Source of the DNA: Eublepharis macularius | Lineage: Eukaryota; Chordata; Lepidosauria; Squamata; Eublepharidae | DNA: 64,000 nt | Assembly: GCF_028583425.1 (NCBI RefSeq) | Contig: NC_072807.1 | Location: forward strand, 36,213,001-36,277,000 | Direction: 5' to 3' | Shown: positions 1 to 9,800 of the stretch, piece by piece | How positions within the stretch are numbered: position 1 is the first letter of the stretch | How the letters are laid out: every line of letters begins with the position of its first letter | Program-made: the position numbers and the translations under genes | Notes under the pieces: generated by a model | The model's input: only the letters and a program-made list of their open reading frames with translations | Told to the model about the DNA's origin: nothing | Databases searched by the model: none

Positions 1-859
1 GCAAATTGAACAGCATTTTTGACCCCCGTGTTTTAGGTGATAGATATGGCCTCAGTCAGATGCATAAATAACCAGAAAATTGGCATCCTCGTGTTGATTT
101 TCTCTTGCAAACCGGTTCTGCCTGAACCATCTGCCTTTTTTTTGTTTACACTAAAATTGCATGTAAAGATTAACCATTGCTATCCAAGAAAGATCCAAGA
201 TTTTCCTCTTTCTAAAGATATTTGTTTTATAAAAAATAGAGCTTTTGAAAGTACATCCAGTGCAACACACACCAGGGTGCGGGGAGGGGGTGCCTTTTGT
301 GCAGAGAGAAAGAAGAAAGCTCACTGCTATTGTCGACAATCCAAACAAAAATATTTTGCAAATTCCTGTAATCCCTTTTGGGTCCGCTTCGAAAGCCACA
401 ACCCTCCGGAGGGGGGGAGGAGGAGGAAGAAAAGTCGCAAATCAATCCAAAACTGAATGGGTCACGCCTTGGTTTGAAAAAGAACACAAACACACAACCC
501 TTCCTTCTCCACGGGGCACCCTCAGAGTTCACGTGAACTTTTTAACCCGAAAGCAACAGAAGAGGGAACAGAAGAAGAAACGTTCGTCTCTGTCGCTCTC
601 TCCCCTGCAGCCCTGGAGGGAGAAAAGTTTCCAACACACAGAAGTGTCGTCCCCGTGTTCCAAAATAGCATTCACTTCTGGAAGCTTTGTTTTCCCAGCC
701 ACCGGCGAAGCGTAAAATGCTTCTTCCTTCGTTCTTGGTCAGTTTCCATCTGAAACTGACACGATCAAAACATTCGCAAGAGCCGCCGCGGATTTTTTGC
801 TTTTTCAAAGGAAGCCAAAGCAAGGAGGAAATCAGCTCCCGAGAAGGTAATAAATTCCT
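1..859. other. Left-edge intergenic DNA, no gene recognised
   Basis: No recognisable exon or repeat was found. The open frames here have no family resemblance and overlap each other on both strands. Base composition rises toward the CpG-rich block that follows. Confidence 0.5.
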
Positions 860-1850
860 GACCGTTCACGAAGGACGCCGCAAAAGCCACAGGCCATCCG
901 ATCGCTGCTTTCCAGACAAGAAAATCCCACCATCCGGCGCGGGCGACGAGGAGCCGCGGATCTCTCTCCGGCGAGCGCGAGGGGCGATCACAACAAAGTT
1001 TCCCCCGGGGTTGCTGGGGGAGGCGTCGGCTCGCGTGGGGAGGGCAGAGGGGAGGGCTCCGGCACCACGGCGGCACTTCCGCTCGGGAAGAGGGCTGGGA
1101 ATCCGGAAAGCAAGCCGGCCCGGCGGCGCAGAGGCGATCCCGGCGGCGCCTCCACTTTGCGCACCAGCTAGCCGGGCGCACGCCTCGGACGCTTTCTTTG
1201 CCTCTCCTTTGGGAAGCCTTGGGGTGGCGGGAGGTTGTTGCAACTGCACTCTCTGGAGAGAGACTCCCCCCCCTCCAGGTGCAACTTTTGTGTTTGCACC
1301 CTTCACTCTTCTCCGTGCGCAGCTCTTTTGTGTTTGCACGCTTCACTCTTCCCCGTGCGCAATTCTTGCGCGCCTGGCTGAGGATACCTCTCCAAAGGTG
1401 CCTCTCCTTTAGCGCGCGTCCCTTCTTTGCACCTGTCTGTGCAAGGGGGTGCCTTTTATTGCACAGCAGCGACCGGCGCCCCCCTTTCAGCCTCTACCCC
1501 CCAATTTATGGTGGCTTTTTCTCTGGATCCCACGACGCCGCTGCCCGACTCGCTCTCTCCGCCTCGGTCACCCTCCCGGCTTTTCCATGACGCAAAGGAG
1601 GCGAAGCTGGAAAGCGTGCCAAAGCTTCGGCGGCGGGCAAAGCCCGAGTTTGCGAAGGGAAGGAAGCGGCGAGCCAGCGAGGCCCCAGCCTGCCCTCTGC
1701 AGGCGGCGCGCCTTGGACGCTCGCCCGGCTCGGGGCTGTGCCACCCTGGCCTACTTCTGTTGGCCGGCGTGGCCGCTCTAAATTTAGACTGTAAGCTCTT
1801 CGGGGCAAAGCCGGGTTTCTTGGCCCGCTGCTCTTGAAAGGGAGAGGGAG
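860..1850. promoter_or_regulatory. CpG-rich block, orphan candidate promoter
   Basis: This stretch is rich in CG dinucleotides, unlike most of the window. It includes GC-rich runs, NotI-like and Sp1-like strings and GTGCGCA motifs. A roughly 40-bp unit beginning CTTTTGTGTTTGCAC is directly duplicated at about 1285 and 1325. Long overlapping open frames on both strands are expected in GC-rich DNA and match nothing I know. It lies 2.4 kb from the SNUPN promoter, so it is probably the 5' end of a different gene. By mammalian synteny the genes on this side of SNUPN are IMP3 and SNX33, but no coding sequence of either was seen here. Confidence 0.5.
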
Positions 1851-2250
1851 AGCATCGGTGGCTTCGCAAAAAGGCAAGGCTGGGTTTTCCCCCTCCATTT
1901 TATTTGTTTATAGTCCGCCTTCCTTGCTGACAGTTTAAGGTCGGTTGGTCTGCAGATTTGAGTCCAGTGGCACCTCCAAAATACCCTGAAAATATTGATC
2001 TCTACAGTGCCATTGGGCTCAAATCCTGCTTCCTCGCTGAGACCCCAGGGGGATCTCCAGCTAGCACACCCAAGGTCACTCTTCTTCACACGAGGAGCCC
2101 TGCTAGATCACACCCGTGGACCATGAACCCTGCATCCTGTTTCTGGCAAAGGCAGGTTAGATGCCACAGGGAAAACCCCAAGCAGAGAAAAACTAGCAAC
2201 ACGCCCACTCTGTCCTTCAGAGGCATTCTGTCTGGGAACCCGAAGATCCA

Positions 2251-2640
2251 ATTGGTCTCAGGGGTCATTTCATAGAAAAAGAGCTGGAGGAACTTATCAG
2301 CACAACTCATTAGCATATGCCACGCCCCTTGCCATCACCAGAAGTGTGTCATTAGCATAACTGATTTGCATATGCCACACCCCCTGACATCACCTATCCT
2401 GGCTGTTTTGGACCCAATCCTGGCCATTCAGGGCCCAATGTTCCAGCCGCTACTGAGTGGGAGAGTGATCCACCACCTGTCAGAGGCCCAATCCAGGCTG
2501 TTTCATCCCCAATCCAGGCTGAAAGGACCCAAAATGGCCAAGAGTCGGGTGGGCGGGGCCACCTGACATGTGACTTCTTTGGGGAACTGCCGGAACTGCG
2601 TTCCTGCATGTTCCCCCTCGAAATGAGCCCTGGTTGGTCT
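2251..2640. mobile_element. hAT-type non-autonomous element, family A copy 1
   Basis: The element occupies 2259-2632 (374 bp). It starts CAGGGGTCATTT and ends AAATGAGCCCTG, which are imperfect inverted termini. It is flanked by the 8-bp duplication ATTGGTCT/GTTGGTCT (7 of 8 match). There is no transposase frame. Inside are two diverged direct copies of a motif with TTAGCATA and CATATGCCAC. A second copy lies at 59410-59876. Confidence 0.85.
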
Positions 2641-2718
2641 TTAAGGGGCAACTGGACCCAAATCTTGCTCTTCCAAGGCTGCTCAACTCAGACTGGGTGG
2701 TGGCAACAATGGCAAGAG

Positions 2719-2740
2719 TGACCGCTAGGGGGCGGCAGTG
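2719..2740 (+). promoter_or_regulatory. CTCF-like binding site
   Basis: The string GACCGCTAGGGGGCGGCAG is a close match to the vertebrate CTCF core (CCNCNAGGGGGCGC). It lies in unique sequence between the hAT element and the SNUPN promoter, a plausible place for a boundary element. Occupancy is inferred. Confidence 0.55.
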
Positions 2741-3349
2741 GGCCACGCCTCTGCCCGGTTCCAACCGCTCAGCGAACTTAACCAGAGGCATTTGTTTCCT
2801 TTGCGTGTGGCATTTCCGTGACCCCTGCGCACTTGCCTCTAATAACCACATTTCGTGCATACAATGAAGCTAGCTGGGTCGCAATAAACAGAATTGCTTG
2901 CCGTCGTTCGCACATTTGCACCGAGCAAAGGGGAAACCATTTCTGAATCAGCCTGCACGGGGCTGCACAATTGCCTCTGGAGTAAGTGCGCCTAGGGCTG
3001 TAGATGTACACACACAGGTGCAGTGTTTGTGTGTGTGTTTGTTACTTCAGATCACATACAATTTCCTTTTCCTTTGAAAGGGAATGTTTTACTGTAAGGA
3101 AGTGGTCTCAAAGAGCTGCATTATTAAAAGGGTAGGGACTATAGACCATACTACTATGTACTCTCGGTTGCTGTAAATATGATCTTATTGAGCATTTCCT
3201 ATGGTGTTTAATATGCCAGGCTTATAATTTGCTTATGTGCTGTTTCAGCATTACTTCAGCTTTGTATTGGATTTCTGCTTGTTTTCAAAACTGCCAATTT
3301 GCCTTTATAGATCCCATTACATGGTTTATTGAAATGTCTCTGCAATTGA

Positions 3350-3431
3350 CTGTACTGGCTCACACTGTGTAATCCACCTTGAGTCCCAGTGAGAAAAGTG
3401 GGCTACAAACAACATAAATAAAAATAAAAGG
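3350..3431 (+). repeat. LINE (CR1/L2-type) 3' end fragment
   Basis: The sequence reads GTAATCCACCTTGAGTCCC, then a GTGGGCTACAAA-like stretch, then an A-rich AAATAAAAATAAAA tail. This is the usual 3' terminus of CR1/L2-like LINEs in reptiles. The upstream 200 bp is too diverged to assign. Confidence 0.55.
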
Positions 3432-3980
3432 CCCGTAGGCAACGGCAGCTGCAGCCGAATCCATGCATTCATTTAATTGATATAAGTTATCTCCTTTTCT
3501 AGTCAGCCTTTCTCACTGGGACTCATGGCAGACTACTACAGAACTACTCCGTTAGTCAGCAAGCCATCACCCAAGACAGCTAGCATTTCAATGAGAATAT
3601 ATGAATCTAACTGCCCAGACTGCTAATGGTTTGCATGCTCAAACCTGCCTGCCTAACCTACCTCGTAGGGTTGTTGTGTAGCTAAAATGAGGAAGAGAGA
3701 ACCTGGGTCCTCGGGAGGAAGGGTGCGATAAAAGCATGCCCGATGCGAGACAAAACAGCCCCCCCACCCTCCCCGGACCCTGGGCTCGGCGGTGGCTGCT
3801 TTCTGTCCTCGTTGGCTCTGGCACTGCCTGCCCTTGTGCTGCGGTGTTGGTAAGGGGGGATCTCCTAGTTACCACGCTTTTCAAAAGGGGGGGGTCATTG
3901 GGGGGGTCATTTGCAACCATCTAAGCTTGCAAAAAAAAAAACCCTTTGCAAACCGCACAAAAAATCACAACCCGTGCAAA

Positions 3981-4135
3981 GCAGGCTAGACGAATGACAC
4001 AGAGCGCATGCGCCAGTTCGAAGCCAAAAAAGCAGGTTAGACGAACGACGTAACACGCGTGCGCTGCTTGGAAACGAAGCAAAGCGGGTTAAAAAAGACG
4101 TCGCAATGCGCATGCGCCAAGAGGAAGCCTGGCTG
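3981..4135 (+). promoter_or_regulatory. SNUPN: Three tandem NRF1-bearing promoter units
   Basis: Three degenerate units start at 3981, 4032 and 4084 (periods 51 and 52 bp), each opening GCRGGYTA. Each carries an NRF1-like palindrome at the same offset (23-24 bp): GCGCATGCGC at 4004, ACGCGTGCGC at 4055 and GCGCATGCGC at 4108. A CRE-like GACGTC sits at about 4098. This is typical of TATA-less housekeeping promoters and lies directly upstream of the SNUPN first exon. Confidence 0.7.
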
Positions 4136-4159
4136 GCAAGGAAGGAGTCGCGAGGAAAC

Positions 4160-4245
4160 CGGGCTGGCTCCGCCCCCTCCGTCAGATGGAGCGACGAACT
4201 CCGGCGAAGGTCGCCGATTGGTTCCTGAATAACGCATGCGCGTTA
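4160..4245 (+). promoter_or_regulatory. SNUPN: SNUPN core promoter elements
   Basis: A GC box (GGCTCCGCCCCCTCC) lies at about 4164-4178, an inverted CCAAT box (GATTGG) at about 4216, and a fourth NRF1-like motif (CGCATGCGCG) at 4233-4242. No TATA box is seen. The start site was not determined and probably lies between 4200 and 4260. Confidence 0.6.
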
Positions 4246-4316
4246 GGGTGCTGGGGCGTCCTGTTAGTCTTTCAAGTCTGCCGGTTCGAGTCCCACCTGG
4301 AGCAGAACGTGTCCCG
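4230..4316 (+). other. SNUPN: SNUPN non-coding exon 1 (5' UTR), start approximate
   Basis: The exon end is set by a good splice donor, CCG|GTAAGA, at 4316/4317. It lies just after the GC box, CCAAT box and NRF1 cluster. There is no ATG in frame with the SNUPN protein, so translation starts in the next exon at 6707, as in human SNUPN. The 5' boundary is a guess. Confidence 0.55.
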
Positions 4317-4554
4317 GTAAGAGATTGGCAGGGGGGTGAATCGGAGTTCCGGGGGGGGGGGCTGCTGATCTATTCCTATTTTTCACTCCTTGATGCAGTG
4401 ATCCTGACATGTTAATGCATTGATTCGTTGCGTAATTAACGTATGGAGTAATTACTACGTTGGTGTGTATTTTATCCCTTGGTGGGCTTGCATGTTTAGA
4501 GAGGAAGATTTAGTAAGATTTGCACCACTTCTGAGATTCTTTGTAATAAGAAAA

Positions 4555-4757
4555 CATGCAACTTGGATTGCCAACCTCCCGGTGGGGCCTGGAGACATCC
4601 TGGAATTGCGCCTGCTGTCCAGACTTCAGAAATCAGTTCCACGGGGGAAGATGGATGCTTTGGAGGGTGGACTGTATGCCATTATACCTGGCTGAGGTCC
4701 CTCCCCAGGATCCATCGAGTAATTTCCCAACCCAGAGTTGGCAACCCTACATGCAAC
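4555..4757. mobile_element. hAT-type MITE, family B (TAGGGTTGCCA) copy 1
   Basis: The element is 4563-4749. Its right end is GTTGGCAACCCTA and its left end is a diverged TTGGATTGCCAACC. The flanking 8-bp duplication CATGCAAC is perfect at 4555-4562 and 4750-4757. The interior is the common reptile sequence containing GGGCCTGGAGA and AATTTCCCAACC. Other copies lie at 42111, 57358 and, in part, 28530. Confidence 0.85.
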
Positions 4758-4980
4758 AACAGGTGCCTCTGAGAATCTGCAGACAGCATTCTTACACCTG
4801 GGAGTCATTTGTTTACATGGGAGAATGTTTGCTTCTCTACTTTGGAAGGTATGAAACAAAATAAACAATTATAATAAAGCAAACATGTATACGCACACAG
4901 AGTGTTGGGAAAACAGAGACAAAAGAGGCCACAGGAGTCTTTAGTTGATTTATTGGAGCATCAGTTGATGCTGCACAAAT

Positions 4981-5066
4981 GGTGCAATCATATAGCAAGT
5001 TACTCCAGTCTAAGCCCATTGACGTCAAGGGGTTTAGACTGGAGTAACATTCCACAAGCTTGCGCT
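4981..5066. repeat. Small palindromic MITE, family C copy 1
   Basis: The arms TTACTCCAGTCTAA and TTAGACTGGAGTAA face each other around a GCCCATTGACGTCAA centre. It belongs to the family with the consensus end CAGTGCAATCCTAAG, found five more times in the window. Confidence 0.75.
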
Positions 5067-5499
5067 GAAAAATCTGCGTTAAAATGCTGTAAGACTCCTT
5101 TTCTTTCTTTGGCTGCAATAGACTTGCATGGCTAAATCTTGAGAGGGTGTAAGTGGTAACACGAAGACCCCATATAAATATTGCCAAGTTCAATACTCGT
5201 GCCCTTCTGTGCTGCTCGGCCAAAGAGAATCACAAAGCACCGGTGTGCTTTTGCCACTTCCAAGCTTAGCTACTATAACACATGTTAATAAATAAATGTT
5301 ACATGGGGCTTCCATTGCAGGCAACGTGGAAGCCGCCGCGGTGGCAAAATGCTTCCTTCTGTCTCCTGTTAAGTATTTAACCAAAATCTACCCTACTTTA
5401 TATCTGAAGCCCATTAGATCTAGTCTTGTCTTCTGGAGTAGGAGAGAACCAGTATTTTCCCCTCTCTGATGTCAGTCCTTTGGAGCACAGTCATGTCTT

Positions 5500-5690
5500 C
5501 TCTTCAGGCTTAATGGAGTCATCCAACCTACTTCATAGGGCTGGTTTTCCAAATCCCCCAACCATCTTTGTTTCCCTCCTTGGAACCCATTCCAGTTTAT
5601 CCACAACTTTCATAAAGCTTGGCTCCTGGAACTGGAAACGGTATTCCAGAACAGCTGTGATTTTTTTATTTATTTGTTTGCTTACTTTGC
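5500..5690. repeat. Diverged reptile interspersed repeat fragment
   Basis: The stretch with CAACCATCTTTGTT, CCATTCCAGTTTATCCACA and GAACTGGAAACGGTATTCCAG resembles part of a widespread amniote LINE-like repeat also seen at 8965, 52200 and 61858. The class was not determined. Confidence 0.4.
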
Positions 5691-6239
5691 ATTTTATATA
5701 TTCTATTATATATAACTTTTTCTGATTTACACAATTATATAATCCTTTTTTTCTTTCTGTATCTTCTCTTTCTACTATTACTTTTTTCAAAAGTTGAGGC
5801 TCGAGGCGGCTTTCTGTGTTTTAGAAACAATGCAATAAAGACCAGACTTGGAATGAACAATGCAACAAAAATTGGTTCATACAATTTTATTTTGATTTAT
5901 ATTTTACTTAATTAAAACATTTTAAAGCTGCCTTTCCTCCTATCTTAGAGTCCTCACATTGGCAAACGATCAAAAGATTAAAGCAAGATTTAAAACACAC
6001 ATACATACATTTAAAACAATTTGAATGAAACACATGAAGGACAGAGGTGAGAACCCCTGAGTGGTAAGTGTCAGAGAAAGAAAATAATATTTTTTTTAAA
6101 AAAATCCCATAAACTGGATTTCACAATTAGAAAACAAAGGTCCAATAAATTTGCTTTCACAATAAGAAAACACTGAATTAAATAACAATGTGATATGTCA
6201 AACAAACAGGAGGGAACGGAAACTGCCTAAGATTTTCAG
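5691..6239. other. AT-rich intronic DNA, nothing recognised
   Basis: This is SNUPN intron 1. It is AT-rich with A and T runs and weak resemblance to LINE 3' sequence in the part around 5930-6010. No exon is seen. Confidence 0.4.
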
Positions 6240-6240
6240 A

Positions 6241-6440
6241 AGTGGTTAGATAGATAGATAGTTTATTTTTCACGGTCAAAGACCAGTAATTAAAAAGACA
6301 CCAATAGAAGGTACCGCAGAAGGGAATAAAATATCAATAAAATCATTCGCAGTACATGGGTTAAATCATTCATAATACAATAGTATAAACTTTAAAATTC
6401 TCGGTGATACAATAAAATCATCCACTTAGACACTCCAGAA
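6241..6440 (-). repeat. LINE 3' end, antisense, with TAGA tail
   Basis: A TAGATAGATAGATA tail is followed by a TTTATTTTTCACGGTCAAAGACCAG-like stretch, which reads on the minus strand as a LINE 3' UTR ending in short tandem repeats. No coding region survives here. Confidence 0.4.
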
Positions 6441-6701
6441 GTGGTTAAAATTGGAACCCCTCTCCCACTCTCTTCCCTTTCTAGAAAGTTCCTGTCCTGC
6501 AGTATTCTCTGTAAATACTTTCCTGAACAGCGTGGGGTGGAGCAAAACTCTTTACTTTTTGTGAAGCGTATGATATGCCTGCGAAGAATGGTGTGAGGCC
6601 TGAAGCAGGCCATCTTCCCTAAGGTGATGGGCTGCTGTTGGAAGGAGACGCATTCTGGTTCTGCCAGACCTTTTTATTCTGGTTTCTTTTTCGCCTGACA
6701 G

Positions 6702-6864
6702 GCAAAATGGAGGAGCTGAGCCAAGCGCTGGCCTGCAGCTTCAGCGTGTCTAAGGACCTCAACAGCACGGCAGCCCCCCACCCCCGTCTGGCACAATACA
6801 AGGCCAAGTACAGCTCCTTAGAGCAAGGCGAGAGAAGGCGCCGGCTCCTGGAACTTCAGAAAAC
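6702..6864 (+). CDS. SNUPN: SNUPN coding exon 1 (start codon exon)
   Basis: The acceptor CTGACAG ends at 6701. The ATG at 6707 has context CAAAATGG and opens [20 protein letters not shown], the conserved snurportin N terminus. The donor is AAAC|GTAAGA. The exon ends after two bases of codon 53 (Thr). It encodes the first half of the importin-beta-binding domain. Confidence 0.97.
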
Positions 6865-9800
6865 GTAAGAACGGTCTCGGAGAGATTAGAGAGAAATGCA
6901 ACGGAAATGCATTGCATTCTAGATGAAGTTGCACATCCAAGAATCCTGATAGACCCCCCAGGGCAGGCATCCTAATATAACAATAAATAATCATCATAAT
7001 AAATAATGCTAACAATAAATAATATTTCCTAATAACAGCAGTTAATAAATATTTTAAGTCGTTCTGAAACTGAGTTGCCATGGGCTCGATTTTTCTTCCC
7101 CTGTGCTTCACAAGACTAAATTATGCAGACCTCTTTGCCAGGCATAAGCTGATAGTCCGATAAAGAGTTCTGGAAAACTCAGTATCTTGCACACCAGTTT
7201 GGTGCAATGGTTAAGAGCAGCAGGACTCTAATCTGGAGAGCCAGGTTCGATTCTCCACTCCTCTGCTTGAAGCCAGCTGGGTGACCTTGGGTCAGTCACA
7301 GCTTCTCGAAGCTCTCTCAGCCCCACCCACCTCACTGGGTGATTGTTGTTGTGGGGATAATAATCACGTACTTCGTAAACCGCTCTGAGTGGATGTTAAG
7401 TCATCCTGAAGGGCAGTATATAAATCAAATGTTGTTATTATTATTATTTTGTGTTATGTTATTTTTGGTTGACCTAATGAAAAGTTATAGAGGTGTTTTT
7501 TTTTTTTAGATTTCGCTTGAGGGAAGAGTTCTGTCCCAACACAGAATTTTGTGTACAGGAATCTTTAAACTGCATCTCGAATAAAAGGATTCATTTTGTC
7601 ATATGCCTGTTTTTAAATGTCTAATGGTCTGCAATGTAGGTACCCGCCTACAGTCTCTTACCGAATTCTCACGGGGTGAATGTACCGCTGAAATCTTGTA
7701 CCGGCCGGATGCTTCCAGCACTTGGCTGTGTGTGAGAGACATCAAATCCACCCAGAGTTTGGAGGCGGTCATAGGATATTAAATATAGAATGTTCATTTC
7801 TTTGACTTTTGCACGTCCTGGACTTAGGATCCCTGTGAGCTAATAAATTGTTTCTTTAGCAAGTACTTTTATCTACTGCTTGATTATTATTTTTTTTGTC
7901 TGTATGTGGGAGACTTGAAATAATTCATTAGCTCTCACGCTGACTTTAAAAAAATTGATCTGCTTATTTTTTTTTCTCTACATAGCCCTAAGTGAGTAAA
8001 TAATTATTACTTTTCTTCTTTCTTGGCGGACTGACCCAAGACTACAGGTCCATCACTGGGGTGGCTGGCAAATTTGATCGTCAAGACAGGATTGAAATGC
8101 GTTTCCGGGTGCTGAGAAAGATTTATTTTTTGTTTACGGAGGAATGTACATGCAATCTCTTGGTCCCAATGCAGCAGTCCGCAAACACATTGATACAGAG
8201 TCTCTCTGTACGAGACACCTCAGGGCGTGTTCATCAAGTGTAGGGAGACACAATGTTAGTTTAAAAAGACAGAGCCTGCGGAGATTACCCCTTAGATGGT
8301 TTGTTAATTTCATCTTTGCAGCCCCAAAGGCTCTGTCAATTTCACCTCTCCTGTTTAAAACTGTGGCATGGCAACCAGACACAGCGAGAAATGGAAATGG
8401 GCTGGCGTTGCCTTTCAGAGCCGGGCTGGGACCTGGAGAGGTTATCATGGGCTGAAGTTTCCCATCTGGCATTTCACAGCCCCTTCACACAGCTCTAGTG
8501 AATAGCAAAGCCTTTGCCCTGCTGCCAGCTCTGTCTTTTTAAACTACCTTTCCTGGCCACCATTGCATCTCCCGACATGTTTTTTTCACGTGACAGATGT
8601 CTCATGTAGAGAGACTCAAATATGCAGAATTTACTACAGAATCCCATTTGTGGTGGCAGCATGACCACACTAATAAAAACAAAAATTAAGATAAAAAGAT
8701 AAATCCATCACATAACGGGTGAATCAGACTCAAGTGATTGAGCAAAATTGATCTGATGCATCAATAAACAAAGGTCTTTCAAACTTGTTCATGTGACTTA
8801 GATGATCAGGTGCCAGTAAGGCAGTTGAAGGGAAGAAGCGTCATTGTCACGGAGCCACTACAGAAAAGACCCTGTTTTTAGTGCGGCTTGCATCGAAAAA
8901 GAACTTCAGCAGATGAACCGAGGTCCGAGGCAGGTCCTTTAAGCCCTCTGCTTCCAGTCAGATATAATCCTAAGAATGTAATAAGAGCTCTGTTGGATCA
9001 GACCAATGGTCCACCTAGTCCAAAATCGTGTTTCACACAGCAGCCAACCAGATGCTGTGCAGGGCTAGGATACAGGGCATAGAGAATGAGGCCTTTCTCT
9101 GCTACTGCCTCCAGCACTGCCCCTCTATATGGAGGTTCCCTGCCGTCATTGCGGCTATTAGCCATTGATGGACCTCCATGAATCTGTCTAACCCCCTTTT
9201 AAATCTATGAACACGCGTGCCATCTTTCCTTTCCATCCTTTTCGTGGGAGCCCAAACCCTCCTCCTTTTTTCTTCTCCACTGAAGTAAGCGTTTGGACTA
9301 CGTGAACCACGCAAGAAGGTTGGCGGAGGATGACTGGACAGGTATGGAGGAAGAAGAGGAGGAGGGAGCTGATGAAGATGTCGAAGACATGGAGGTGGAA
9401 GAGAGGAAGAAACTGCCCAAGCGTTACGCCAACCAGGTAAGTAACTTCAACAGGGGGCAGAGGCCCTTAGTCCAAGCACTCTTTTAAGAGATGCTGTGAG
9501 TGCATCCATTAACTTCCACAGTGCTGGTAATAACACTGTTTTCTGAGTTAATAGTGTTTATGTTGATGGTAGTTCATAGGGTAATAGTAAAGTTTTGGAA
9601 ATATGCAGAATCTCTACCACTACATTATTGGTACTCTGAGTTATGACAGATAGCTAGGGCAGAAAAACTGACATCAAATTAAGAGTAGTTAAAGGCAGGG
9701 CTTTTTTTCAGCAGGAACACGGTGGAATGGAGTTCCGGCACCTCTTGAAAATGGTCACGTGGTTGGTGGCCCCGCCCCCTGATCTCCAGACAGAGGGGAG

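Noticed and set aside
687-1412. 241-codon plus-strand frame and overlapping 193-codon minus-strand frame in the CpG block
   Set aside because: Overlapping frames on both strands in GC-rich DNA are expected by chance; no domain or family resemblance.
4265-4310. Pol III B-box-like GGTTCGAGTCCC in the SNUPN first exon suggesting a tRNA gene
   Set aside because: The T-arm stem does not pair, no A box or acceptor stem is found at tRNA spacing, and the segment ends in a good splice donor.
6241-6260. TAGA repeat as an independent microsatellite
   Set aside because: It adjoins antisense LINE-like 3' sequence and is better explained as that element's tail.
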